From CAYFXE01 sp964347035 (GTDB lineage: Bacteria; Acidobacteriota; Aminicenantia; Aminicenantales; Aminicenantaceae), in the NCBI GenBank assembly GCA_964347035.1, contig CAYFXE010000046.1, positions 1-21,751 of the forward strand: 21,751 bases of DNA. Direction: 5' to 3'. Below the pieces are notes generated by a model. It was given only the letters and a program-made list of their open reading frames with translations. It did no database searches and was not told the DNA's origin. Positions 15,560 to 21,751 of this stretch are shown here, one piece after another (the stretch's first letter is position 1; every line of letters begins with the position of its first letter). The position numbers and the translations under genes were made by a program.

Positions 15560-17080
15560 TCACGTAAACTCCAAGCAGCATANNNNNNNNNNTTGCGGGA
15601 CTTTATTTTCCTCTTTTATCTCCATGATAAGATTTTCAACTTCCGAAAGGTCATCACTACTCAGCGAAAATGCCCCATCCAGATTTTTGGATTTATCTAG
15701 ACGAAGATTGATGGAAAGGTGAATTTGATCGAAGGAAAGATAGCTTGGCAAAATTTCCATCTGCCCCTGTGATACGGAAAACTTTATCTTTCCATCGAGA
15801 TAATGTCTTTTTCCCTGAAGAGACCTGGATAGCGAAGATGAATCAAAAATGATGTCTCCCTCCGCTTCGATAGAGTCCAAGTCCAGTGTTTGCCCTCTGG
15901 CCTTGATCTGTCCCTGGGTTTTCGATGAAAAAAGCTGGGGTAGTTTAGGAAAATACCTTCCCAGACTTGCTAGATCGAGCGAATCCCATTCCAGTAATAA
16001 CGAAGACTCATCTTGCCTGGTTAAATCCATATTCATAGAGGCTCTTAAGTCGCCTTCAGCCAGGGACAGATTTACATCACTTATTGAGAGAGCGTTTTTA
16101 TTCCCGTTAAGGACGGCCTCGAATCTCTCGATAGGAATACCGTAAAAGGTCGTTTTCTCCCCGTTAATTCTTCCCTTGTAATTCAATTTCTGCGGACTTC
16201 CTTTGACTGAGCCCGATACTTCAAGATTTCCCGAAAAGTCTTGGTCAAGATTGAGTTGGGATGGGACTTGATCCAGTTGCATAAAACCTTGCATTTTTAG
16301 GGAATACTGAGGGATGGTCTGATAGTCCTGAATCCTAGCAGAGGCTTTTAAGGCCAGAAAATCGGATTCTATCGAGAGCTCGGAAATATCGATCGAATCG
16401 TTATCGAATTGGAATTCCACAAGAAGGTTATTCAAGCCAATTTTGTAGGGAGGGGATTCCAATTGACTTTGCTGAGAGAGGATGCGGCCAATATGTGTCT
16501 TTTCATTTTTTCTGTACTGTATGTTTGCGGTGATTTTTGAGATAGCTGCCTCGAAAGGATAATCACGATTGTTGTAACTGAGGATACCTTTATCCAGTTG
16601 AAAATCGTCAATTCTGATCTCCACCGGCTTTTTCCCAGAGGCTGTCTTTTGTGGGAGTGAGGGAGGTTTCTGATGGCTCGGGCTTATAACAATATGTGGT
16701 TCTGAGATTTGTAACTGCTGAATATGCACTTTGGCGGAGAACAGAGAGGAGAAGAGAGTCCTGAAAGAAATATTGAGGAAAAGTCGCTTTGCTGAGAATG
16801 ATTGGAGAGGAGAAGCTTCTTTTGAGACTGGCTCCAGACGAACCGCATCAAGCGAGACAGCCAAACGCATCATATTGAGATCGATCGATTCCACCTCTAA
16901 AGAAAGATTGTAGCGGGATTGAAGATAACGGTCGGCTCTCCTGAGAAGATAAGACTCAAAGGGATGACTTTGGATGATAATGATCCCTGTCAAAATGACG
17001 ACAAGAACGAGGATGAGGATAATAAACAGGATGCGTTTCTTTCTGCTGCCGAGTAGAAGTTTTGTAAGACCTTTTTTCAT
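15560..17080 (-). CDS. N-terminal part of the TamB-Omp85 fusion: membrane anchor and AsmA-like domain
   Basis: The first 496 residues (15593-17080) are reliable; the last few lie beyond the gap and are probably out of frame. A basic start (MKKGLTKLLLGSRKKR) precedes one strong transmembrane helix (about 17-36). The periplasmic part then begins LRRADRYLQSRYNLSLEVES, as in AsmA/TamB proteins. The rest is beta-rich AsmA/DUF748-like sequence with blocks such as SGSVKGSPQKLNYKGRINGE and DGKIKFSVSQGQMEI. The downstream frame resumes with the same sort of repeat, so both should be one gene of about 2,300 codons. This helix would then be the inner-membrane anchor of a protein ending in an outer-membrane barrel. 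The start has no strong RBS. A separate AsmA-like gene remains possible. Confidence 0.78.
   Translation of the reverse strand: MKKGLTKLLLGSRKKRILFIILILVLVVILTGIIIIQSHPFESYLLRRADRYLQSRYNLSLEVESIDLNMMRLAVSLDAVRLEPVSKEASPLQSFSAKRLFLNISFRTLFSSLFSAKVHIQQLQISEPHIVISPSHQKPPSLPQKTASGKKPVEIRIDDFQLDKGILSYNNRDYPFEAAISKITANIQYRKNEKTHIGRILSQQSQLESPPYKIGLNNLLVEFQFDNDSIDISELSIESDFLALKASARIQDYQTIPQYSLKMQGFMQLDQVPSQLNLDQDFSGNLEVSGSVKGSPQKLNYKGRINGEKTTFYGIPIERFEAVLNGNKNALSISDVNLSLAEGDLRASMNMDLTRQDESSLLLEWDSLDLASLGRYFPKLPQLFSSKTQGQIKARGQTLDLDSIEAEGDIIFDSSSLSRSLQGKRHYLDGKIKFSVSQGQMEILPSYLSFDQIHLSINLRLDKSKNLDGAFSLSSDDLSEVENLIMEIKEENKVPQXXXXCCLEFT
15583..15592. other. Gap of 10 N that breaks the TamB-like gene
   Basis: The frame of the N-terminal part meets TGA about 20 bases after the gap, and the frame of the main part has TAA at 15553-15555. 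With ten N the two frames do not match. Low-quality contig-end bases and an arbitrary gap length explain this better than two genes, because the downstream frame lacks an export signal. Confidence 0.85.
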
Positions 17081-17123
17081 TTTGATTTTTTTATCAGCGC
17101 CTGTTCAAGAGCTTCATCCTTTA

Positions 17124-17129
17124 ATTATA
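17124..17129 (-). promoter_or_regulatory. Possible -10 box of the TamB-Omp85 gene
   Basis: On the minus strand a perfect TATAAT lies 44 bases before the ATG at 17080. The -35 position has no good TTGACA match, so the promoter would be weak or factor-dependent. Confidence 0.35.
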
Positions 17130-17392
17130 TTCTAACATTTTTAGGGCATGGTGACAGCGGTCGATACCTATCCAAATCTTTCTTTGGCCTCTCCATGAAG
17201 GTGGCCTCGACCTCTCAAGGAAATAAAAATCAGGGCTCAAATTATAAGGCTTTTGAGTCTCCGATGGAATATGAAAGGAAGGAATGCCTTAACTGGATCA
17301 GAGTGATAGACAGCCTTGTCCTTTATGAAGATTTACTCTTTTTATGTCATTGAATTTTGAAGATGCTCAGCCCATGTGGGTCACCTGAGTAT
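17130..17392. other. Intergenic stretch without identifiable feature
   Basis: About 260 bases between the TamB-like gene's putative -10 box and the end of the DUF6599 gene. I see no long open frame, tRNA-like fold, terminator or repeat shared with the rest of the window. Confidence 0.5.
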
Positions 17393-18343
17393 CTATAACA
17401 TTTGTTGAATGTTTGCTATATGATCTTGAATCTTATCTATAAGAGCAATGGCGGCGTTTTCGCTTTGAGATCCTAATGCTAAAAGAATGTATTCCTCAAA
17501 TGGTTTGATGAAAATGACCACATCTTTTTCATCATAACACAGAAACGCGCTGTCAACATTTTTAAAGTCTCGATATTTATCTATTTTTCTTAAACTCGCC
17601 TTTGCTTCATTGAACCTTTGATTACACTCTGTTTTACTTGAATAGCCAAAGATATAAACTTGATACCCTCTCTCAAAATCTGCCTTCACCGCTTCCTTGA
17701 ACTTGAAAATGTTTTTCGGTGAGAACATGTAGCAATTATAGAGGCCGATGTTTCCCTTCAGGTATTTAAGGCTCTGCTTTATGATACCGTCCTGGGGCAT
17801 TAAAGAGACAAGAAAAGGAGTCTCACCTCCGGCCTCCACCTTCGCATCCAGAGCTCTGGCTATCTCTAACAATCCATCGATTGTCTGTTGTTCTTCATCA
17901 AATCCGGTGAGAGTTGCCATAAAGTCGTTCTTCCAGAAATTCAGGTAATAATCCTCGATTTGTCCTTCATTCCCTAGTTCCACTTCTTTTCCCCTGGCAC
18001 TTCTCTTGAAGGTGTAGATCCCATAAGCCCCTTGATCAGTTCTCATCTTGAAGATTTCAAGGGTAATCTCTTTTCCTTCGGGATTCTTATACTCCTGAAC
18101 GATGACTTCCTCGAAGCCGTACTCGTGATAGATATCGGCTCCTCCATCTATGTAATCATACAGAGTCTCACCTTCATAAAGCTGAGGCGTGTCTCCTCTT
18201 TGCCAAAGTCCAGCTTCGCCTGACTGAGGGAGATAGCTAGCTAGACCTTGTTCTAAAAGATTTGTCGGCTCTTGAGAACAAGCTTGAAAGAATAAAATAC
18301 CTAGACTTAGGAGGATGGTAAATACGCGTGAATTCCGGGCCAT
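17393..18343 (-). CDS. DUF6599-family lipoprotein
   Basis: The 316-residue protein has a lipoprotein signal: a basic start, a hydrophobic stretch (about 8-20) and a lipobox-like FFQAC with Cys22. The segment around 58-80, with LYDYIDGGADIYHEYGFEEV, fits the DUF6599 signature (a YI-D/N-GGA-x-x-Y core after an opening that reads as a substrate- or partner-binding strand). No catalytic motif is visible and the family's function is unknown to me. It follows the DUF362 gene on the same strand with 84 bases between, so the two may be co-transcribed. The DUF number is recalled from motif resemblance; the lipoprotein call is more secure than the family call. Confidence 0.72.
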   Translation of the reverse strand: MARNSRVFTILLSLGILFFQACSQEPTNLLEQGLASYLPQSGEAGLWQRGDTPQLYEGETLYDYIDGGADIYHEYGFEEVIVQEYKNPEGKEITLEIFKMRTDQGAYGIYTFKRSARGKEVELGNEGQIEDYYLNFWKNDFMATLTGFDEEQQTIDGLLEIARALDAKVEAGGETPFLVSLMPQDGIIKQSLKYLKGNIGLYNCYMFSPKNIFKFKEAVKADFERGYQVYIFGYSSKTECNQRFNEAKASLRKIDKYRDFKNVDSAFLCYDEKDVVIFIKPFEEYILLALGSQSENAAIALIDKIQDHIANIQQML

Positions 18344-18427
18344 TATCTGTCTTTTCCCTTTTCGATGTTATTTTTTTTATGTCAGATTTGAATTTTTTAG
18401 ATATTTTCTCTTTAAAAATAAAGGGTC

Positions 18428-19372
18428 CTATGCTTCTACCTCTTTGATTTTAACTTTCATCAGGTCGATCTCGCCCAATCCATGTTCATGTCCCCTCTGA
18501 ATCATGATGATGTCTTTTCCTCGTAATCCCCAGAGGGTACACGAGTAAGCATCAATGGCCACTCTATCGACTCCGGCCATGATTTTCAGGGGCTTAACCA
18601 GCTCGCCAGGTCCGAACGGACCGTTAGTCGTAATCAGCTCAGTCCCGTCTACGATGCAAAGATCTGGTTTGATGATCGTGTTCAGGTCGGCGATACACTG
18701 GTCGAGATGTTCGATGTTATCCGGTTCTTTGAATTTGCCGGTGTGGAAGAACAGGTTGTTTCCGTTTAATCCCATCAGGTTTTTCATCGTCCCCGTGAAC
18801 TTGTTCCCCGCATGGTCCTTGGTGATCGGCATATCGATGAACACATCATGTTCGTAGAATGCCTTCAGGATTTTTGCCTCTTTGAAGGTCTTACCCTTCG
18901 GAACGGGAACCACTTTCAAGGCTGTATCATCCTTCTTATCGAAGAGCAATAAATTTGCATCCTCCTCCTCGACGGCATTTGCCAATCCTGTGGCATCCCA
19001 ACTTTTCTGCGCTAACAAGCTCAGACAGTTGACTTCTTTAGCGCCTGCCTGTTTACACATCCTGATGACAGCACGAACAATCTCCTGCTTTGTATAAGTT
19101 CCAGGATTATCCTTCTGACTGTTCGGTAGGATGGCGACTTTGGAATCCTTCATGACGAATTTTTCCATTCCGCCTAAAAGCTCGACCGCTTTCAAGGTGT
19201 TGTTTAGATAATCTGTGCCTTTCACCACAGCAATATCAATCTTTTCGTCTCCTGCAGCATGAAGAGTCGCTCCACCGAAGAAGGATATACCTGCTCTCCC
19301 TCCGATAGCCGCGGTTAGGCCAATTTTGGCACTTGTTTTAAAAAATTCTCTCCGCCCAATTTTTTTTGCCAT
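18428..19372 (-). CDS. Tat-exported DUF362 protein
   Basis: The 314-residue protein begins with a twin-arginine signal: GRREFFK (Arg7, Arg8), a mildly hydrophobic stretch and a probable cleavage near LHAAG. The body fits DUF362: an early VAILPNSQ strand and Asn-rich turns, DVFIDMPITKDHAGNKFTGT, TGTMKNLMGLNG, and near the end VDGTELITTNGPFGPGE. Some DUF362 proteins carry 4Fe-4S clusters. Here the cysteines are scattered with no CxxCxxC motif, so no ferredoxin-type cluster is expected from sequence. Tat export suggests folding or cofactor loading before export. Function is unknown. A weak promoter candidate lies upstream. Confidence 0.82.
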   Translation of the reverse strand: MAKKIGRREFFKTSAKIGLTAAIGGRAGISFFGGATLHAAGDEKIDIAVVKGTDYLNNTLKAVELLGGMEKFVMKDSKVAILPNSQKDNPGTYTKQEIVRAVIRMCKQAGAKEVNCLSLLAQKSWDATGLANAVEEEDANLLLFDKKDDTALKVVPVPKGKTFKEAKILKAFYEHDVFIDMPITKDHAGNKFTGTMKNLMGLNGNNLFFHTGKFKEPDNIEHLDQCIADLNTIIKPDLCIVDGTELITTNGPFGPGELVKPLKIMAGVDRVAIDAYSCTLWGLRGKDIIMIQRGHEHGLGEIDLMKVKIKEVEA

Positions 19373-19405
19373 GAAATTATCCCTTCATTTTATTGTTTGC
19401 GATTC

Positions 19406-19434
19406 AGCTTATTGATTTGTACTGGCCTTGTAAA
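19406..19434 (-). promoter_or_regulatory. Possible promoter of the DUF362 gene
   Basis: On the minus strand TTTACA (19429-19434), a 17-base spacer and TAAGCT (19406-19411) stand about 35 bases before the ATG at 19372. The -35 box is good and the -10 box is modest. Confidence 0.3.
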
Positions 19435-19475
19435 GAGATTTCGAGAAATGTCATTATCACGAAGCCTGTGGCCGC

Positions 19476-19583
19476 CTAAGCGGGATCTGTGAATCCGGTG
19501 TCCTCCTGCGTCATCCCGCGAAAGCGAGAATCCAGGATCCTGCTGCGTCATTCCCGTGGAAACAGGAATCCAGTTAAATAAAA
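19476..19583 (+). repeat. REP-like hairpin cluster, second site
   Basis: Units at 19510-19536 (CATCCCGCGAAAGCGAGAATC core) and 19547-19575 end in GAATCCAG. A degenerate unit lies before them at about 19476-19500. All face the same way as the cluster at 7404-7507 and share its tail CCAGTTAAAT. The cluster sits between the rhodanese stop and the DUF362 promoter, where the hairpins could stop or protect transcripts. Confidence 0.8.
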
Positions 19584-19590
19584 AATATTC

Positions 19591-19929
19591 CTATTCGACA
19601 GGGTATCCTGATTCTTTCCATTCCTTCCAGCTTCCTTCGTAAGCGAGAACGTTTGAATACCCGAACTCCATAAATTTCTTGGCGGCGATGATCTTGGCGG
19701 GGCAGTCCCTGTCGAGCGAATAAGTTATGATGAGATCATCTCTGTGGAACATGGTCTCCAGCTTTTCTTGATCCATCTCTGAAATCAACAGATGTACGGC
19801 CCCGACGATATGTTCTTTCTCATAGTCCGGAGTATCCCTGACATCGACCAGCTTAAATTCCTCTCCCAGGTTAATCTTTTCTCTTAATTCTTCCTTGGTT
19901 ATTGTTTTTATCATGGACGAACTCTCCAT
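19591..19929 (-). CDS. Small rhodanese-like protein with Cys-to-Ser change
   Basis: From the ATG at 19929 the protein has 112 residues, a single rhodanese domain: VDVRDTPDYEKEHIVGAVHL, then the active-site loop, then VLAYEGSWKEWKESGYPVE. The frame is open further upstream, overlapping the metallopeptidase gene, but AAGGAG six bases before 19929 fixes the start. In the family the loop reads VVYC followed by about six residues and often DCPAS. Here it reads ITYSLDRDCPAK, so the usual nucleophilic Cys is Ser, while the second Cys (DCPAK) remains. Sulfur transfer by the normal route seems unlikely; it may be a binding or regulatory module, or use the other Cys. It follows the HExxH gene by 17 bases and is likely co-transcribed. 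There is no export signal. Confidence 0.82.
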   Translation of the reverse strand: MESSSMIKTITKEELREKINLGEEFKLVDVRDTPDYEKEHIVGAVHLLISEMDQEKLETMFHRDDLIITYSLDRDCPAKIIAAKKFMEFGYSNVLAYEGSWKEWKESGYPVE

Positions 19930-19946
19930 AGGAAGCTCCTTTTTAT

Positions 19947-20813
19947 TCAAGCTATCATACCGCTGAGCATCTGACGGAATAACTTCTTTATATCCTTCTC
20001 GAGGCCCTTTTCCTTCTTGATTAATACGGAAATATAGAGGGCGCCGCCTTCGTAAAAAGTGACCCTGGTGAAGGATTTCTCGATTCCTCCGTGGTTTTCC
20101 TCGAGGCCGAGCTTTTTCCTGATCCTGTTTTCGATCAAACGGGCAAACCCTTCTTTCCACTCCTGCCAGACCAGGTATTCGTAATCATGGGTGTTCAGCG
20201 TTTCTTTGAGGAAGACCCGACAGCGGGCCATACCATCGGCATCCTGAGCAGCGGCTTTTTCCAAGAAAACAGAGTAAATGTCCACGAATCCACTGTCTTC
20301 ATACGGAAAGGGATGGTTTAATTCCCAACTATAGTCCTCCTCTTCCCAAGCTTTTTGGGCGATACTCAATCGCGACTTTAGATCCTGCTCCCCGTTTTCC
20401 ATCTGGGCGCAGTGGACAAACTCATGAAAGATCAAGGCATAGCCGGAAAGATCATCGAAGACATCACCCGTAACCACACAGGCTGTTTTGTTGTCATAAA
20501 AATCCAGGGGAAAAGCGGCTCTCAAGCCCTGAGGAGCCTCGAACGAAGACGGGGCCGATTTAATAAACTCATACCGGTTTTTGGACCCAGTGATGTCGAA
20601 GAGATAAAAAGACCCCTCTTCCAAGATAGCCACGGGATACATCTTTTTGAGAAAAGGGTGGAGACGTCGGATCTTTTTCTGGATGTCAATGATTTTTTGG
20701 AGGCTGATATCATATTTTTTGATGATGGCCGCTTCCTGCTGGCTTTGTCCCTTCAGACAGATGCTTAGTGTGAACAAAAAACAGAACATGAATAAAATCC
20801 TGCGCATGGTCAT
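19947..20813 (-). CDS. Secreted putative HExxH zinc metallopeptidase
   Basis: The 288-residue protein starts with a Sec-type signal (MTMRR, hydrophobic to about residue 20, then KGQSQ). The zinc-binding motif HEFVH lies at 130-134 after a hydrophobic lead (SGYALIFHEFVHCAQ). A possible third ligand is Glu221 in WKEGFARLIENR, matching the distant-Glu arrangement of gluzincin-like families. I do not recognise a named peptidase family. The start overlaps the amidohydrolase stop as ATGA, so translation is probably coupled. An alternative start two codons later (20807) is possible. Function in the periplasm or outside the cell is inferred; the substrate is unknown and catalysis is unproven. Confidence 0.72.
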   Translation of the reverse strand: MTMRRILFMFCFLFTLSICLKGQSQQEAAIIKKYDISLQKIIDIQKKIRRLHPFLKKMYPVAILEEGSFYLFDITGSKNRYEFIKSAPSSFEAPQGLRAAFPLDFYDNKTACVVTGDVFDDLSGYALIFHEFVHCAQMENGEQDLKSRLSIAQKAWEEEDYSWELNHPFPYEDSGFVDIYSVFLEKAAAQDADGMARCRVFLKETLNTHDYEYLVWQEWKEGFARLIENRIRKKLGLEENHGGIEKSFTRVTFYEGGALYISVLIKKEKGLEKDIKKLFRQMLSGMIA

Positions 20814-21652
20814 CTCTCTAAAATACGGGCGGCGTTGTCGTGGAGGATTTTTCTTTTTGATTCCTCTGTCAACGGAAGACCCTTGATAGTTTCTGCATTA
20901 GCGTCGATTGTCTTGACACCCGGCCAATCCGACCCGTAGACGAATTTATCGATGTGCTTCTCCATCTCAGGGAAATAATCCAGGAGTTTTTGGGGTGGGA
21001 GACCCGAGATTTCCAAGTAGAGATTGGGATGGATCCGGGAGAGAAAAAACGCTTCCCTGTACCATAGACCCCTTCCACTGTGAGCCATCAGAAGGCACAG
21101 GTTCGGAAAATCCGTGGCCACATCGTCCAGGTGAATCGGCTCGGCATACTTGATCTTGGCTCCTTTGAATATGGATGATCCTGTGTGGACCAGCACGGGC
21201 AGCTGATGTTCGTCAGCCAAAGCGTAGACAGGAGAAAGTCTTTCCTCGTTCGGGTAGAAGTGGTTATAAGAAGGATAGAGTTTTATGCCTCTGGCCCCCA
21301 TCTGGATGTATTTTTTGATATCCTTAGCCGGTTGAGGACTGAGTGACGGATTGACAGTACAAAAAGGGATCAAGATGTCTTCATTCTCGCAGAATTCCAG
21401 TACATACTCGTTAGTGACCACACCACTCGTTATCGGGCTTATCTCAGGAAGAATAACGGCTCTGTCGATGTCATGGCTTCTGAGATAATCGGCGAATTTT
21501 CGAGGATCGATCATCTCCTCGTACCGGTCGTAGTACTCGGATTGAACCTCCTTTTGGTAGGCATGAACCCATTCATGCCAGTTCTCTTTCAGGCCGACAT
21601 GGATATGAAAATCGATGATTTTCAGATCTGCTATCGGTTTCTTGTTTTCCAT
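20810..21652 (-). CDS. Amidohydrolase-2 family metal-dependent hydrolase
   Basis: The 280-residue protein is a TIM-barrel hydrolase of the amidohydrolase_2 (PF04909) type. Metal and active-site residues are visible: DFHIHVG (His16, His18) on strand 1, VLVHTG (His156), LMAHSGRG (His191) and YGSDWPG (Asp242). GARGIKLYPSYN precedes His156 as in ACMSD- and lactonase-like relatives. Family members hydrolyse or decarboxylate small carboxylated rings; the substrate here is unknown. It is cytosolic, with no signal peptide. It is the first gene of a minus-strand set followed by the HExxH gene (4-base overlap) and the rhodanese. RBS before 21652 is weak, so the start is moderately sure. Confidence 0.85.
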   Translation of the reverse strand: MENKKPIADLKIIDFHIHVGLKENWHEWVHAYQKEVQSEYYDRYEEMIDPRKFADYLRSHDIDRAVILPEISPITSGVVTNEYVLEFCENEDILIPFCTVNPSLSPQPAKDIKKYIQMGARGIKLYPSYNHFYPNEERLSPVYALADEHQLPVLVHTGSSIFKGAKIKYAEPIHLDDVATDFPNLCLLMAHSGRGLWYREAFFLSRIHPNLYLEISGLPPQKLLDYFPEMEKHIDKFVYGSDWPGVKTIDANAETIKGLPLTEESKRKILHDNAARILER

Positions 21653-21696
21653 CCTAACAGCTAATAACTAATAACAGAGGCAGTGTTCCAAGTCAA

Positions 21697-21751
21697 TGGG
21701 GTCAGACTTTGAAAACTTGAGTTATTTTACAGACATGACCTGATGCATCGA
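21697..21751 (+). repeat. Half copy of the GGGGTCAGAC palindromic element
   Basis: TGGGGTCAGAC at 21697-21707 repeats the outer end of the element at 5462-5560, and AACTT...TTATTTT continues loosely like its inner part. The opposite arm is not within the window. It may lie beyond the edge, for instance next to a transposase. Confidence 0.6.

Noticed and set aside
15560..17080. Independent AsmA-like gene that ends at the gap
   Set aside because: The apparent end depends on ten N and contig-end bases; the frame beyond continues the same repeat type and lacks its own export signal. Kept as the N-terminal part of the fusion, with the alternative noted.
19930..20160. N-terminal extension of the rhodanese to 189 residues
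   Set aside because: The extra 77 residues are basic, low-order sequence antiphase to the HExxH gene. A good AAGGAG site sits before the ATG at 19929.

Overview
The window (21,751 bases) looks like a scaffold from an anaerobic, Gram-negative (diderm) bacterium of moderate GC content. The diderm call rests on a C-terminal Omp85 outer-membrane barrel, a lipoprotein and a Tat-exported protein. The anaerobic call rests on a convincing 6-oxocyclohex-1-ene-1-carbonyl-CoA hydrolase, a hallmark of the benzoyl-CoA route. The mix (BACON/cohesin-like surface protein, DUF6599, DUF362, many REP-like hairpins) would suit uncultured Acidobacteriota (Aminicenantes-like) or Desulfobacterota, but no marker gene here fixes the taxonomy. 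Three runs of N (7233-7332, 14906-14915, 15583-15592) mark assembly gaps.

Layout. 1-824: 3' end of a secreted protein with BACON-type repeats and a cohesin-like domain. 1027-7185: five plus-strand genes for CoA-ester catabolism: ring-opening hydrolase, a fused 3-hydroxyacyl-CoA dehydrogenase/enoyl-CoA hydratase, an SDR, an SCP2-type thiolase and its DUF35 zinc-ribbon partner. Together they could take 6-oxocyclohexenecarbonyl-CoA to 3-hydroxypimeloyl-CoA, 3-oxopimeloyl-CoA, then glutaryl-CoA plus acetyl-CoA. A strong sigma-70-like promoter lies before the first gene, and a 99-base palindromic element sits between the SDR and thiolase genes. 7186-9524: a gap, REP-like hairpins, a glycosyltransferase and a hexapeptide acetyltransferase, the pair being bracketed by an inverted repeat of about 50 bases. 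9525-10169: an exported TPR protein.

10186-17080 (minus): the most striking locus, apparently one giant gene of about 2,300 codons interrupted by two small gaps. It encodes an inner-membrane anchor, a long AsmA/TamB-like region, the TamB C-terminal domain, about five POTRA domains and a complete Omp85 barrel. This is a covalent TamB-TamA-like fusion that could span from inner to outer membrane. The TamB-to-POTRA junction lies in gap-free sequence.

17393-21652 (minus): a DUF6599 lipoprotein, a Tat-exported DUF362 protein, then a three-gene set of amidohydrolase, secreted HExxH protein (4-base overlap) and a small rhodanese-like protein with serine in place of the expected catalytic cysteine. 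The right edge carries a half copy of the palindromic element found at 5462-5560.
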